Positions 21,301 through 33,549 of a stretch of DNA of 64,000 nt are shown one piece after another (position 1 is the stretch's first letter; the number at the start of each line of letters is the position of its first letter). Where the stretch lies: the NCBI GenBank assembly GCA_016808115.1, contig JAEQBH010001838.1:761343-825342 (forward strand). The letters run 5' to 3'. The DNA comes from Tetrastigma voinierianum. Its lineage: Eukaryota > Streptophyta > Magnoliopsida > Vitales > Vitaceae. The translations under genes were made by a program, and so were the position numbers. The notes under the pieces are model-generated. The model was given only the letters and a program-made list of their open reading frames with translations, was not told the origin of the DNA and made no database searches.

Positions 21301-23386
21301 TGAGAGCTTGGATATGATCAATACTAATCACATCCAAATATGCTAAGTTATTGTTCCCGGAAGGTTAGGCACGAGTGAGATAAAGTGGGCTAGAATCAAG
21401 ATCAATTGACCACTCTTGTGGAGTTCACAAATGATCTATGCACCACTAGAAAGGAAGAGCCCGCTAACAAGAAAAGACCTGACATCACCTTCCAAAAATT
21501 TTCTCCCTGTTTGGCAAGTTTTGACATGGATCCTCCCAATATCATACCTACCAAATCCTATAAGAGAAGAAAGTGAATTCTCACAAATTCTTCTCTTTTC
21601 CCTTCTCTAATTGTATTCTTTCTTCATCATTAATAGAAACCGGTTATGGCATATCCATGAGTCTTGTGAGCTGATCTTTTAAATATGAGAATTTGATTTT
21701 ATGCTTTTAATAATGTTTGCAATTAGAACATATGTGTTGTGCAAAGCTTAAAAAGGGTTATGGTTGTTTAATGATTTGGAAAAAGCTGTGAATTGTTTTG
21801 GATGCATTGATTTGATTGAGTGAATTAGGTTGCTTGTGTCATTCTTTGTTGTCTAAAAGAAATGATTCATGTATTCAAGCTTTTATTTGTGAAATGGCAC
21901 AACAACCATTGATAAAATCCAAACAATACTGTTATAGAAATTTGGGTAGGCTTATTTGAACTGAAATAAGAAGTTGCAGTTTTAGTTTGAATTAAGTTGA
22001 AAATGCAGAGTTAGGAAAAGGTACACAATTGAAAGAACAAATAAGCTGCTTGAATTTGTGTGTAAACAGTTAAGTTAGTACAAATCTTGGAAAACAATAC
22101 ACATGGTCAAGTAAGTCCTTAACAATTTGAGAAAGATTAGGGACATCTTCTGGGGTGATTCACAGTCAATAGTACAAGGTCCTAAAACTTGTTAGATTAT
22201 TGGTCGAGGTGAAATCCTAGGCAAAAACAACCAACAAGAAATAATAGAGGCCATCTTTGGAAGTTTGAACCTTTTCAAGCCCACCCTCATTATATGCAGA
22301 TGTATACACTCTAGTTCCATGCTTTGAGCCAAAATGCCTAATTTCTTCAATACACAGCAATTAGAAACCAAAATTCCCTCCCTTAAGCTAATCCTGCAGT
22401 AAAGAACCCTAAATTACACAGTTTTCAAGAAAAGAACTTAAATATACATAAGGGAATAAGATTGGGGGAATATATTTCTTTTGGATTGCAAGGAAGGAGG
22501 AGACAAGACCAGTTGAAAGACTAGAGATGCAAAAAAGAAGTCAAAAAGGGAATATGTTTGTCTTGTGGCCTATCTCTCTTAAACAATTAAGTTCTTAGGG
22601 GTGTTTCAACACCTAGTACCCTAATGCCCAGCCCGACAGCGGAGTTGCTAACCCAAAGTTCTACGAGAGTGATAGAAAGCCTAAAAAGACAAACTTGTTG
22701 CACTATTCCTAAATGTTTAACAGAAAAAGAAGACAAAGAGTTCCGGTTAAAGGAACTAGGCGATAAGTTTAGGCGGCAATCAAAGGGAACCCTGATATGC
22801 AGAAGATGCACGAAACCAAGTTAGGGGGATTATTAAAGTTTACATCAGTAAGAAGGAAAAGGATGAAAGAGAAGGGCAATTATGCGGATGGAAAGAATGG
22901 AATCTGGGTAATTTATAGCCTAAATTTTCCAATTATCTACCTAAGCCTAACATTACAAGCCTAAAAGACCTCATTGATCTTGAAGGTTGAATTTGTCTAC
23001 ATTAGTGGAGATAAATATGAAAAACAAGCATATGGGACTTTGACTAATTTACCAAGGAGATTCTCAAAAGATTAACTAATTTACCAAGAAGAAAAGGAAA
23101 GAAGACCAACACATACTCACAGAACAGGATCGATTAAACACTTCATTTTACAATATAGAATTCGTGATTTATTTGTAATGAGATTGAAAGCTTTTCCTTT
23201 TTCTAAGTTGAAAGCGGGAATTTGAGATTCATACTAATGGAAACATTTCAGGTCTATTGGTGGAATTAGAAAAGATTGTAGTATAGAACAGAAAAATGTC
23301 CTTAAAAATAAAGTTCAATTGTTTGAGGACAAACAAATCTTTCTTTTCTTTGCTTGGGGACAAGCAAAATTTTAGGATTTGAAATT
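21301..23386 (+). other. Athila 3' untranslated region and polypurine zone
   Basis: No open frame with recognisable domains. The end (23330-23386) reads TTTGCTTGGGGACAAGCAAA followed by ATTTGATGAG. The small hairpin TGCTTGGGGACAAGCA just before the LTR is a familiar feature of Athila and Tat 3' ends. The purine run GGGGACAAG is the best candidate for the second-strand priming site. Confidence 0.65.
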
Positions 23387-23941
23387 TGATGAGTCGAACT
23401 TGTGATTTTTAATCCATTTTTCGGCCTATGTTACAATATAATTGTATTATTATGCGAAATATGGAACCTTACCAAATTTATGTTTTGCATATTTACATAG
23501 AAGAATTAGCCAATTCCAGCAAGAAAAAAGATATATATGGTCAAGGCGACTAGGTGCATTGACAGGACTTGTGAGGTCGCGTGAGGGATTCCTCGGATCG
23601 GCAGTTTTTAAGTCATGACAGTGAGAATGTTCTTTTGCCAAATACAATTAGACAAAGACCTCAAATTCGCGACAAAGAGAATCGAGTCGCAACAAGAAGA
23701 ATTCGCTAGCGAAAGCTATTGCAACAAGAAGGATTCTTTGAGACAGGAGAAAAGTTTCAAGAAGATCTTGTCACGACAGATTCTGTATGGCGACAGAAAG
23801 ACAACTCTGATCGCAACATATAATTGATGGCACGACGAGGAATGGTTGCTAAATGAACTGACAAGGTCTCCATAAGGGAATTTGTTGTTGCGACAAAATA
23901 CAAGCTGAAGACACCAGTTAAGGTCGCGACACTGATTCCAT

Positions 23942-25211
23942 TTGATTCGTGCCACAGTAGGTGTTCCGAAATCAACAAAATTTATAAACCTAAATTCCTC
24001 TTACTGCCGTAGCAAAGCTACTGCAGTATAGTGGCTCTAGGGTTGAACTCTGGGATGGGTTTTCTTCGTACAAAATGATTTGTAGTGATTCAAAATGGTG
24101 AATTTCACTTTGGATTTTAAGGTTTTGTAAAAACAGGGGGGTTTAATGTTTGGAAAACTAAAAATAAAATAAGTAAAATATGAAAAAGAACTCCTTGAAG
24201 CGAAATTTCTTAGGGTTGAGAGTCTAAGCGTGAGAGGGCCTCGAGTTCATTTCCTCGCGTTGGGGAGGATGACCTATAGTCATTTCCCGAACCGGGTCTT
24301 CATATAGCTTTAAAAATTAAACCCTAAAATTTTCCTTTTGAAAAATAGCATTTGCTTATCATTCATGGTCCCCGGCAGTGAAAGTAATTCCTCTTTGATC
24401 TACCCTACAGTGACTCATAAGAGACAACTAACCGAATATCAGTGGATCTAGCAATAAGCATCCACTAAACCCAAAAAGCTTGCCAAATACTGGTCAATCA
24501 GGGCACATATAAGGGATTTAAACCTAGTGTGAGAGATAGAAACGTAAATGACAACAAATGCATGCATTAAAAACACGAGAACCGTCGTTTTACCTCCAAA
24601 CCTAATAGTAGCCCTCCTCTTTGGGGATGGGAGGGGGGTTTTGTCGTCAGCCCGAGTTGTCATCCTCCAAGGGGTGTTTAACTTAGAAAATAAAGAAAAA
24701 CAAAAATGAAAGCGAGGAGAGCGTTGAAACTTACGGTACTTTATTATTTTCCACCAAAAGCCAAAAGTAAAAATCGATCCCCTCTCTACAAAGGTTTGAG
24801 CTTATATAAAGCTCTCATCAGAAAAATACAAAAATACCCTCAATTCACACTTATACACATGAAGGGAAAAAATGGGGAAAAGGGAGTAAAAATGACAAAA
24901 AGTCAAAACATGCAGGAGAAAATTTCGCACAAAGTGCGAGAGTACTCTACTTTCTATCTTCTTACACTCCTCCCTTTCTTGATTTCGACACGAAATCTTT
25001 GAGTTTGACTCGAATTCTTCATACTTGAATCGATTCAACAAATTTGGCATAAACTAAACAGCCAAAAATATAAAATTAGCCACAAAAATCTGTCCAGTAG
25101 AATATAGAGACCTTAATGTACCGTCGGGTTAATTCGGTTGATTAGTACACAAAAATTGCTCAAAACCTATAATAAATAGGGCTCAAAATAGCACTTTTTG
25201 GGCACTGGTCA
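23942..25211. mobile_element. 1.27-kb insertion with 11-bp target duplication (Mutator-like?)
   Basis: The LTR sequence ACTGATTCCAT occurs at 23931-23941 and again at 25212-25222, and the homology to LTR 1 resumes there. The insert begins TTGATTCGTGCC and ends GGCACTGGTCA. The reversed end, TGACCAGTGCC, is a partial match to the start, so short imperfect terminal inverted repeats are possible. A target duplication of 9-11 bp is characteristic of Mutator-like elements. No transposase is present; the open stretch at 24706-25002 matches nothing I know. A solo LTR (TG...CA ends) is less likely because those elements duplicate about 5 bp. Confidence 0.65.
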
Positions 25212-26181
25212 ACTGATTCCATGTCGCGACATAAAAATAGGCTGAACAGTTAAAAGCATGTTGCAACTATGTTTGAGCAACTCTGACAAGAGCCAAGGTG
25301 AGAAGGATAACCACTCAGTCGCGACAAACTTTTTAGGTCACAACTAGAAATAGAAGCTGAATTAAGTAAAAATTGTTGTAACTGAGAATTGAGGTTGCGA
25401 CAAGATGGAAATTAAAAATTATAGTCAAGTCGCGACCTGCCTTTTAGGTTGCGACAGAAAGTGCAGCAAGGAAAGAAACAACCTGGTCGTGACCTAAATT
25501 GCATGTCACGACAAGGAACTCAATAGATCAGCAGTTTTGAGTCGCAACTTGAATGAAAGCAGCAGACAACCAAATAATGTCGCAACATAAAAGGGAAGTT
25601 GAGACCAGGGATCAAAGTGGCTGACAACAAAAATAGTGCCGTGACAAGGAAACTTGGTCACGACACAGAACTCAGTAAAGTAAAGAACAGCCAAGTTGCG
25701 ACATGGAATTGTAGTCGTGACACAAATGCTTGGAGACAAGAAGCGTTATCCATGATAAGAGTCATAACTTATTTGTGGTGAACTTGGTCATGGCTTGACA
25801 ATCAGTCGTGACTAAAAAATGATGATTAATGGGAAAAATGCTAAGTAAAAAGAAGACAACAAGGATTTCAAGTTCGCGACACACACTTGAAACAAAGAGA
25901 GTGAAGCCAAATGTTGAAATCGTGACAAAGAAATTCATGTCGCGACAAAGATTCCAGAGAAAGAAGAAACTCTAGGAAAAACTCATGTCGCAACTGAAAA
26001 CTTAGTCGCAACAAGAATCAAGGGGATAGGCAACAACTTAAGTCGAGACAAAGAAACTGGGTCGTGACAACCAAATGAAGAGGCTGCAAAGAACAGTGTT
26101 GTGACAGAAGACAATAGATCGCGACTTCATGTAGACAAAAACAAAACAAAGAAGGTTGCGACAAGTAAGCGAAGTCACGAC

Positions 26182-26285
26182 CATAGTTGTGAAAGGCGCA
26201 AGGCACACTAAGGCGCAAAGGCCTCACCGGAGCCCAGCAAGGCGCAGCGCCCGCAAGGCGTGGGCTTTTTGTAAGGCGCACCCCA
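26182..26285. repeat. hAT left terminus: inverted repeat and AAGGCGC subterminal repeats
   Basis: After the terminal repeat, short GC-rich units of the AAGGCGCA type recur about six times up to 26280. Subterminal repeats like these usually bind the transposase. Confidence 0.75.
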
Positions 26286-26559
26286 TTTACATATATATTT
26301 TTAAAAAATATAATCAATAACAATCATTTTGTCGTAAATATCATCAAAAATATCAATCAAATCAATAAAAACACGTAAACAATACCTCTAAGCATAAAAA
26401 TTCATAAAACATGTCAACAAATCTAACAAATCCCATCGGCAAAGTTTATAAAAATCCATAGAAATTAATAATAGAACATGTCAACATGCAAACACATATC
26501 CCTTTTCCAAATTCATAAATCATCCAAACACAACACATTAAAATAACTAATTTGTCCCA

Positions 26560-29198
26560 CAACAACCGATCCTCATTCATCCTCCCACATCCACATAATG
26601 ATCATCATCATCATTGTAACCTTCCTCATCCTCCTCATTTCCCCAATAATCAATTTCTTCATCTTCATCTATCAATGAGAAAGAAGGCATGAATCTAGAG
26701 CTTGAGCGTGTCATTCACATGATGATGGCAACGCCGAGCTTATAAAAACTCTAGTATCAAATCAAACTCCTCAGCTTCACTTACTCTAACAACATCACCC
26801 CATGTCAGTCATCATCATCAACACCTAAATCATCTTGTGCGTCTACATGATCATGAGAATCTTCATAAATCCAGTTCTTCCTATCAACCACTCATTTGCT
26901 CTCATCAATATCTTTCAAGATTATTGGGTCAATGGTATCCACGTTCATTGTATCTTTTCTTCAAGGCTCGATTATACTTGATGTACCAAATCATTCAAGC
27001 GTTGGTGCTACGTCTATTTCTCACTCTTGGTATGGATGCTGAAATTTATAAGCACATAAATGCTATTACTCATTTTTTAAAAAATTAAAATATTTTTAAT
27101 GTTTTTAAGCACATAATGTACTTACGTTTTCAAAGATACTCCAATTCCTTTCACAACTTTGATACGCTCATGTTGAAGCTAAGGAACTCAGAAAGCACTA
27201 AGTTGGTGAAACTCAATGATCCACCATTCGAGTGTAATATAGATAATAGATATAAAATGATTTAGTGATGAAATCTGAAACAATTCACCTATTTTCTAGT
27301 ATCTAAAATATAATATAATAAATTAGATTAAAAAAAAAATTAAGTAACTAACAGGTGCTTTGGTCTTATTTTCTGACAAATGAGTCCATTCAAATACTCC
27401 TTAAACTATATATATACTCAATTCATCCACAGCTTTCTCTCGTGTATCAACATCCTTTATCGTTCTTTCAATGCATTTATATAATTGTCTCATAATGGCT
27501 TCATCATGTTCTAACTCTGGTTTATCAAAGAAGACTTCTAGGTTCAAGAAGTACCCAGCTGCGTGTAAAGGTTGATGAAGCTGAATCTCCCACCTCCTAT
27601 CAATGATTTCGAATATCTCCTTGTACTTCTCTTCATTACCAAGAAAACTTTTCACAATAGTTTCCTTAGCTCTATTAATGGCTTTATATATGTATCCCAT
27701 GGAGTTTTTTCACAATCAACGAGCGAAACGCGAACAAGAGGACTTGAAATCTTTAAACAAAATATGATAGTATTCCAAAAGAAGGCATTACTGACCGATC
27801 TTGGCTCACATTCTTCCCACGCCACCGCTCCTTTGCCCATCCACTTTAGATAAATTACGCACTTGTGAACATCTTCCTCAATTATTTTTGCTCATATAAG
27901 CGAGACAATGTGAGTAAAGCGTGGCAAATCGTGTCTTAAACGGGCCTAAAGCGGTTCCTTTGTCGATAAAATGCCTCGTCATGTTAAGCAACCTGAGCGG
28001 TTATAAATGTAGTCATTTATTGATATGGCTCTCTCCAAAGTCCTCTTGATGTTTGGTAGCTTTCCAGTAATATTTGATATCAAGTCGATACAATATGCGG
28101 CACATAATTGTCAATACAAATTAGGCGCTTTTTGCAACATCCTCCACCACATCATGTTATATAATAGAATTAAAACATCATTCATATATTAAAATCAATA
28201 AAATTTTACTTATTCAAGTCCTAGGAGTAGTATTTGTACCTACCATCTTATAGCTTGAGTGACTATACGCGATAACTTAAACTACATTTTTAACGTAACT
28301 TGGTCGCCCACTTGTCCGGCCCAGTTCAAACATCTTCTCTCAAAGTCTTAATCATTGAAGCGTTAATGGATTCCATGAACATGGTTCCCTTAGAACAATT
28401 CACCTAAAAAGTTTACAGTTCTTCCTTTCCTATCCGGTCCATCCATCAGACATAATGGAGCATCCATTCTTTTTCCATTCCATTTCACTTGATCCTTCAT
28501 GGAATGATCTTGTAAGCTCGACTCTTTCTTAAGGTGAGTAACCCTTACCTCATAAAAATACTTGGTCCCTTCATCCCCACACCGTATTGACCAATAGCCT
28601 CCAATCATGGGTTGGAAACTTGAATACGTGACCACATTAAATGGAATAGCGGCGTCATTACATCCACCTTGAAATAAGAGAGAGCAAGCTCTTTCCCTTG
28701 CCTTCCCTTCTTGTAGGCGTCATTCATAGTAGTTTGGTCATTTCACTCTATTTTGAACCTACCTTCCGCGTGGGGGTGAGAGTATCCATCGGCCCTTTCT
28801 CTCTAGATCTTTTCACACTACCTCTACCTCTATTACTTCCTCCACGTGTAATATTATAAGCAACTCTTCTACTTTCAACTTCTTCATCAATGTCTTCAAA
28901 ATCTTTATACAAATCTTCATTTCCCATTTTCAATTGCTCCTTTTGATTCTTTTTCCCATTCTCAATCTTCCATCTCTTGTCTAACATGAGCAAGGGCATT
29001 TCGTACATTTTTAGCTTTTCTATGTCCATCAACAAGATGTTGTTTGTGTCTATAGATGCCTCCCTTGGTTACTTTATCACAAAAGATACAAATAATTGTA
29101 TTCAAATCTCGTTCATTAGGTAACCAGGCGTATTTCATCCGGGTTTTAACCACTTCCACAAGTTGTTGTAAGTCAACGAGTCTCATTTTCATTGTCAT
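26560..29198 (-). pseudogene. hAT transposase pseudogene
   Basis: Read from 29198 leftwards. An N-terminal BED zinc finger comes first (C37, C40, H54, H59 of the first open stretch, around CIFCDKVTKGGIYRHKQHL). A basic, acidic and glycine-rich linker follows (28748-29035). A DUF659-like part has FNVVTYSSFQPM and MDGPDRKGRTVNFLGEL (28390-28635). The central part holds KLPNIKRTLERAIS and MPSFWNT (27650-28090), then GYIYKAINRAKE, EIIDRRWEIQLHQPLHAAGY and FLNLEVFFDKPE (27401-27700). Last is a C-terminal acidic tail (26560-26900). The hAT dimerisation block near 27000-27200 is poorly readable. Many stops and shifts show it is inactive. The family cuts and pastes DNA using a D-D-E core. Confidence 0.85.
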
Positions 29199-29659
29199 TA
29201 GAATTCATTCTTCCTTCTTCCTTTGAAACAAATCAGCACAACACAATAATAATTGAAAAATACAAATTGAGACATATATTATAAAATATTTAAAAAAAAA
29301 ATCAAATGAGTCATATGACTCATGTCATTTTACTACTAAAGTAAAATAAATGAGTCATGAATCATGAGAATCATTACTCATTTACATAAGCTTAATCATG
29401 AACCAATATCATCAATAAAGTGAAGAAAAAAATTTAAAAGTAGAGAAAGGAAGCAAATACCAATGGAAGTGAGAGATTTTTCCTTTTTCCAAAATTTTCT
29501 TACAATTTTCTTGGCTAATTTAGTTTATTTGGATTCTACTCTTGTATGTGTGTTTGGCAATGTATCTTCTTTGTTGGCTTGAGCGAGCAAAATAGAGTAC
29601 GGAGCAAAAAAAAAATGGGGAGTTTTTGGGTTCTGGAGGTATAAATGTCAAGTTTTAGG

Positions 29660-29945
29660 GTTAGCGGCTAAAGCGAAGTTGTTTGGCCCTTTACGGTACA
29701 AAGCAACTGACGATCGTTTTAGATGCAACGATATTTTAGAGCAATCCAAAAGCGACATCGTTTTGGGCGTAATGATTTAAAGCGGCGTTGTTTTGGCTAT
29801 TTTAAATCCTTTATCCAAAGCGGCGTCGTTTTGGATAAGTGACTTAAATCCAAAACGACGTCGTTTTGTATAGGTTTAAAATAAAAATAAAAAAGACCAA
29901 AGCGTAGTTTGTATCACCGAGAGACCAAGCGGCGTCGTTTTCAAT
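29660..29945. repeat. Repeated ACGACGTCGTTTT-type motif near hAT right end
   Basis: Six related sites follow one another. They are GACGATCGTTTT at 29709, GCGACATCGTTTT at 29752, GCGGCGTTGTTTT at 29782, CGGCGTCGTTTT at 29821, the palindrome CAAAACGACGTCGTTTTG at 29851-29868, and GGCGTCGTTTT at 29931. They lie between the transposase start and the right terminus, where transposase-binding repeats or the promoter would be expected. Confidence 0.8.
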
Positions 29946-30059
29946 GCAATTCTTGCAAGCAGAACTTTCGTTCACGCAATTTCAGCGCCGATGGAAAAAA
30001 GCGGAAAAATGAGGCGGAAGAAGTGAAGAAGAGAAGAGGAAGAAGAGAGGATACGGGAA

Positions 30060-30230
30060 GGCGACTTGCACACGAAGGCGCGCTTGTGGAGGCTTCTCGC
30101 CTGAGGGCGCGCGCCTCCATTTTCCGTGCGCTGCGTGAAGGGGCCCCTCACCCAGCTCGGCGGGCGCCATGGGCTGGCGCTTAGCACGTGCTGCGCTGGC
30201 GCGCCTTAGAGCGCACCTTTCACAACTATG
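30060..30230. repeat. hAT right terminus: GC-rich subterminal region and inverted repeat
   Basis: A GC-rich stretch full of GGCGCGC units, ending in the inverted repeat that closes the element at 30230. It generates spurious overlapping open frames on both strands between 29909 and 30393. Confidence 0.75.
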
Positions 30231-31724
30231 GTCTGACAAACAGCTGGCTCATCAACGCAGCTTAGTGCGACAAACTCCTTTAGGTCGCGACCTAAACGTT
30301 GGTGGGCCATTTAATTTAGGAAATTCACTTGAAGCCTTGGAATCAAGCCCGATTTTACGGAAATGCTCGATAATGCTTGGATTCTTGCGTTAGGAGAAGC
30401 GGCTCTTCGGAGACCCGGATCCTTGGGGATTGAAGAAGACCCTTGTATATTTTAAAATAGATTAGTTAAGTCGTTTTGATTTTTGTTTACGGATGCGAAT
30501 TAGCAATTTGTTTTAAATTGTGAAGGCGGATCAAATAGTTAAATCTCTTTCGATTACGCATGGAATTAATGAGTCTAAACAATTTACGGGAATGCATTTC
30601 TTTTAGAGCTTATCTGATTCTGGTAGATAATGCTTGATCAATACTCTATTGTTGATTGTAATTAGTATTTGAGAAGTGCAACTTCCATTGGAATGGATCT
30701 ATTATTAGTTATAGTCTCTTTTTCTACATAAGTGAAATTTTACGGGTTTTGTTTTTGTTGGTTGATGTTGTTGAATTGAATTGTTTATCTTAGTAGTGAA
30801 TACCCTTTTAAGAGTATCTGCTTTGATTTCCAAGAGGCCCTCTGAGTGAAACGGAGATAGAGATTCTGAGTTTGGAACTAATTTGTGGGTATATTGGGTG
30901 CATTGAAGAACTAAAGAGCTATGAGAGTTCACTTCGATAAATTCAAAATTCATATAGTTGAAGTTGAAGGGATTATTTATCGTTTAAATAATCAGATATT
31001 TCACCTCAATCGATGGAAAGATCTTGATCTGTGTTAGATTTGAGATCTAATCCGAGGAAAGGAAAAAATTCATCAGATCTAAAGGAAGAGTCATCAACCA
31101 TTTTGTAGAGGTTTTGCAATGACCCTGTCTTGGGAAGCAAGAAATCTGCAGTCTTAAGAAATGGGTATGAAGTATTGAAAAAGAAAAATACCCAGATCTT
31201 ATAAAGAGTGTTCTGAATACAAGTAACTGATTAGATCTATGTCTTTGAAAGAAGCAGGGACCTCTAACTAGTGAATTAATGGAGAAATCCAAGCTGCTTT
31301 ATTAGGCATCTTTGACAAATCCAGATCTAGAATCAGGAGAGAGTCTTGAAAGATTATGATGTAGAAATTGGCAATTTCACAACAGTTCCTTGTCAGTGTT
31401 CATTTCTAGCAGGCATTGGAGTCAGTTTATTTTATTTGTTTTATTTTAAATTTTATTTTAATTGGAGAAATATAATATAGGATGATCTTTGTCTTTGACT
31501 CACAGTTTTCAAAAGCAGATTACAAGGAGGTGCAAATAGTGTGGATCTTGAGTAGTTAGTGTAGTTGATTTCTAAATTCTAGTCAATCTCTGAGGGAATG
31601 ATATCTGGACTTACATCTAATTTTTACTACTTGTATGACTTGTGCACTTGCAGTGTCTTAAACTAAACTCATTTCATAATTTCAAGAACATGGACATTTC
31701 CTAATTTTTAAACAGCTAGCTCGA

Positions 31725-31804
31725 TTTTGGTACCCTTTGTAAGGGAATTGTAAGGCTCCAGTGGAAGAATAAAATTTGAAGGGTTTAGTCTATATGTTCA
31801 CAGA
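31725..31804 (+). other. Second Athila primer-binding site and leader start
   Basis: TGGTACCCTTTGTAAGGG at 31729-31746 and the following 58 bp match 12815-12894 base for base apart from a few changes. Homology stops abruptly at 31804. A true 3' LTR would be followed by host DNA, so this must be the start of another internal region. It may be an LTR-internal-LTR-internal tandem produced by recombination, later truncated. Confidence 0.8.
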
Positions 31805-33544
31805 CAAACATAGGCCCACATAATGTTGGTAGTATACTCAAAAACCTATTTCAAGCTTGCAAATCATAAGTAGCTTTTAGTAAGACATTATGACCATCCA
31901 AATTACTGAAATATCCATAATCCAAACATCAGCCAATGTAGTGAACTTCATGATCATTTTTGTCCTTGCGATATCTTGATTGAACATAAGGTATGGATTA
32001 AGTCATCCTTATAAAGTTCAATCATACAACTTCTTGACCTCTAAAAAAATGGACAAAACAAATGACAGTAATAACTCTTATTAATTCACCTAAGCACTTG
32101 CATGCATTTTCCAATCCCATTTGTCGAGGATCCCATGGATATCTTTCTAAAAAGAGGGACAAATCCCTTCTCATCAACTCATATCCCTCTACATAATTCA
32201 TTCTATATCCAACTACAATTTATATTACCACCCTATTAAAGATGATTTTTTACCATGTTAAAAATATGGAACTCCTCATGTTAGGTCATATGGTGATATT
32301 AGGTCTAAGAACAAAAAGAAGACAATACTAGGAGGAGAACTACTTATGACATGCAAGTCATGAAGTATTCTCATAGTGGATCGATCCAATACAATATTCA
32401 CTAACATGTATTTGTGAGTTTGACTAAATCAAACCACCAAAATGACTTTTATGTTTCAATATGGTTTTTCCCTACAATGACCATATCAAACCCAAAGGCT
32501 GCCACCCCCATGAACGGCTCTCTCTTGAACGACTCTCACTCTCTAACTTCTTAGAGAGAGAATGTGATCCTGACGGTTTTTGAGGTAGATCGACATTAAA
32601 GGTGTTTCAGCAAGCATGGTGAACAATTTTCATGGAGATTTGAAGGGAGATCAATGATTTTTTCGGTTCTCTCCGTAAAGTGAAGCTTTGGGATTCCATG
32701 AGCTGAAATACTACGGCTAGGGTTAGAAACCATTCAGATTCTCAAGGGGGTTTCTCACCTCTTTCTCTTGAATTTTTTGGTTGATCTTTCCTTTCGATTT
32801 TCTGATGGTGAACTGGATGTAGTTTTCAGGATTGGAGATCCAGGAACCCCTAAGTTGCGAAATAATTTCTTGTTTTTTTTTGTGGTTATAGGTATTAAGT
32901 AGGTGGTTCGATCTTGAAGTATAGGTGCAGAGAAAGGAAATCTTAAGATTTAGGATCCCAAACTCATCTACTGGGGCAGGTCAGGAATCCGGAATGCAAA
33001 GACTTAAATTGGGTTAGACTCAAATTTTAAATGTATCTCTAATTATTATTATTATTATTTAGTCTGTTAAGGTATATGATATTATTATAATATGGTATTG
33101 TTCTTTACTTGAAAAGTAGGTTGTCGTTAGTAGCAATTATACTTTGTCACATATAATAATAATAATTATTATTATTATTATTATTCTTTATTACGTTTAG
33201 GAAGTGGTGGACTACATCTTCTTGGGAATGTTTGGGACGTGTCCCACATCTAAGGAATAATACAATAACATTAAAGGCTTTAAAAACCTTGTCCAATCAC
33301 TACAGCATGTCATTAGACTGAAACGTGATGACAAAATTTGAATGTGGGCCCTTTTGTCATGTGAAGAAAGACACATGATCTTTAAACCGTTTGGTTTACA
33401 TAGTTCAATTTGATTAAAAAATGGTTCATTGGATGAATCGGATTTGAAAAGTGGTTGGTCGAATATTGAATGTTTGGATCGGGTGGTTAGATCCTATTTT
33501 TAAAATATTCTTTGAATTATTGTCTTATGGAGAAATAAATAAAG
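31805..33544. other. No gene recognised; repeat-like, with trinucleotide microsatellites
   Basis: No domain found on either strand. The stretch 31824-32990 has the feel of a retroelement LTR (starts TGTTGG, has a long non-coding pyrimidine-rich end) but no partner copy or PBS was found. (ATT)n runs occur at 33041-33060 and 33150-33184. Confidence 0.5.
33150..33184. repeat. (AAT)n/(ATT)n microsatellite
   Basis: AATAATAATAATT joined to an ATT run, an inverted pair of trinucleotide repeats that can form a hairpin. Confidence 0.9.
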
Positions 33545-33549
33545 AATTT

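Larger units (their letters stand above)
26182..30230 (-). mobile_element. hAT DNA transposon, 4.0 kb, nested in Athila LTR
   Basis: Near-perfect terminal inverted repeats, CATAGTTGTGAAAGGCGC at 26182 and its reverse complement at 30230, bound a segment absent from the other LTR copy. Inside, on the minus strand, lies a broken hAT transposase. The termini and the flanking AAGGCGC repeats resemble a common plant hAT group whose ends read TAGTTGT-AAAGGCG. The expected 8-bp target duplication is not clear: left flank GTCACGAC, right flank GTCTGACA. The element lies in the opposite orientation to its Athila host. Confidence 0.85.
23387..31724 (+). repeat. Athila LTR 2, interrupted by two insertions
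   Basis: Homologous to 9817-12814 in three pieces: 23387-23941, 25212-26181 and 30231-31724. Removing the 1,270-bp insert with one 11-bp target copy, and the 4,049-bp hAT with 8 bp, leaves about 3,000 bp, against 2,998 bp for LTR 1. This near-equality supports all the boundaries chosen. It also carries the GTCGCGAC array. Confidence 0.85.
9817..31804 (+). mobile_element. Athila-type Ty3/gypsy retrotransposon with nested insertions
   Basis: A 22-kb structure: LTR (9817-12814), Asp-type PBS, gag, protease, RT, RNase H, integrase, a long envelope-position region, purine-rich end, then a second LTR (23387-31724) and a short repeat of the leader (31725-31804). The integrase C-terminus with FGKPCHL and AMWAIKKLN, and the FNSRLKLFPGKL block after it, are hallmarks of the Athila lineage. 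So is the extra region between pol and the 3' LTR. All domains are broken. The second LTR carries two later insertions. I found no clean target duplication: flanks are tcaat on the left, gacaa or caaac on the right. Confidence 0.88.

Noticed and set aside
24706..25002. 98-codon open frame inside the 1.27-kb insert
   Set aside because: Basic, low-complexity sequence with no recognisable domain, within a non-coding mobile element.
29909..30393. Overlapping GC-rich open frames on both strands
   Set aside because: They lie in the GC-rich terminal region of the hAT element, which lacks stops by composition; no domain is seen.
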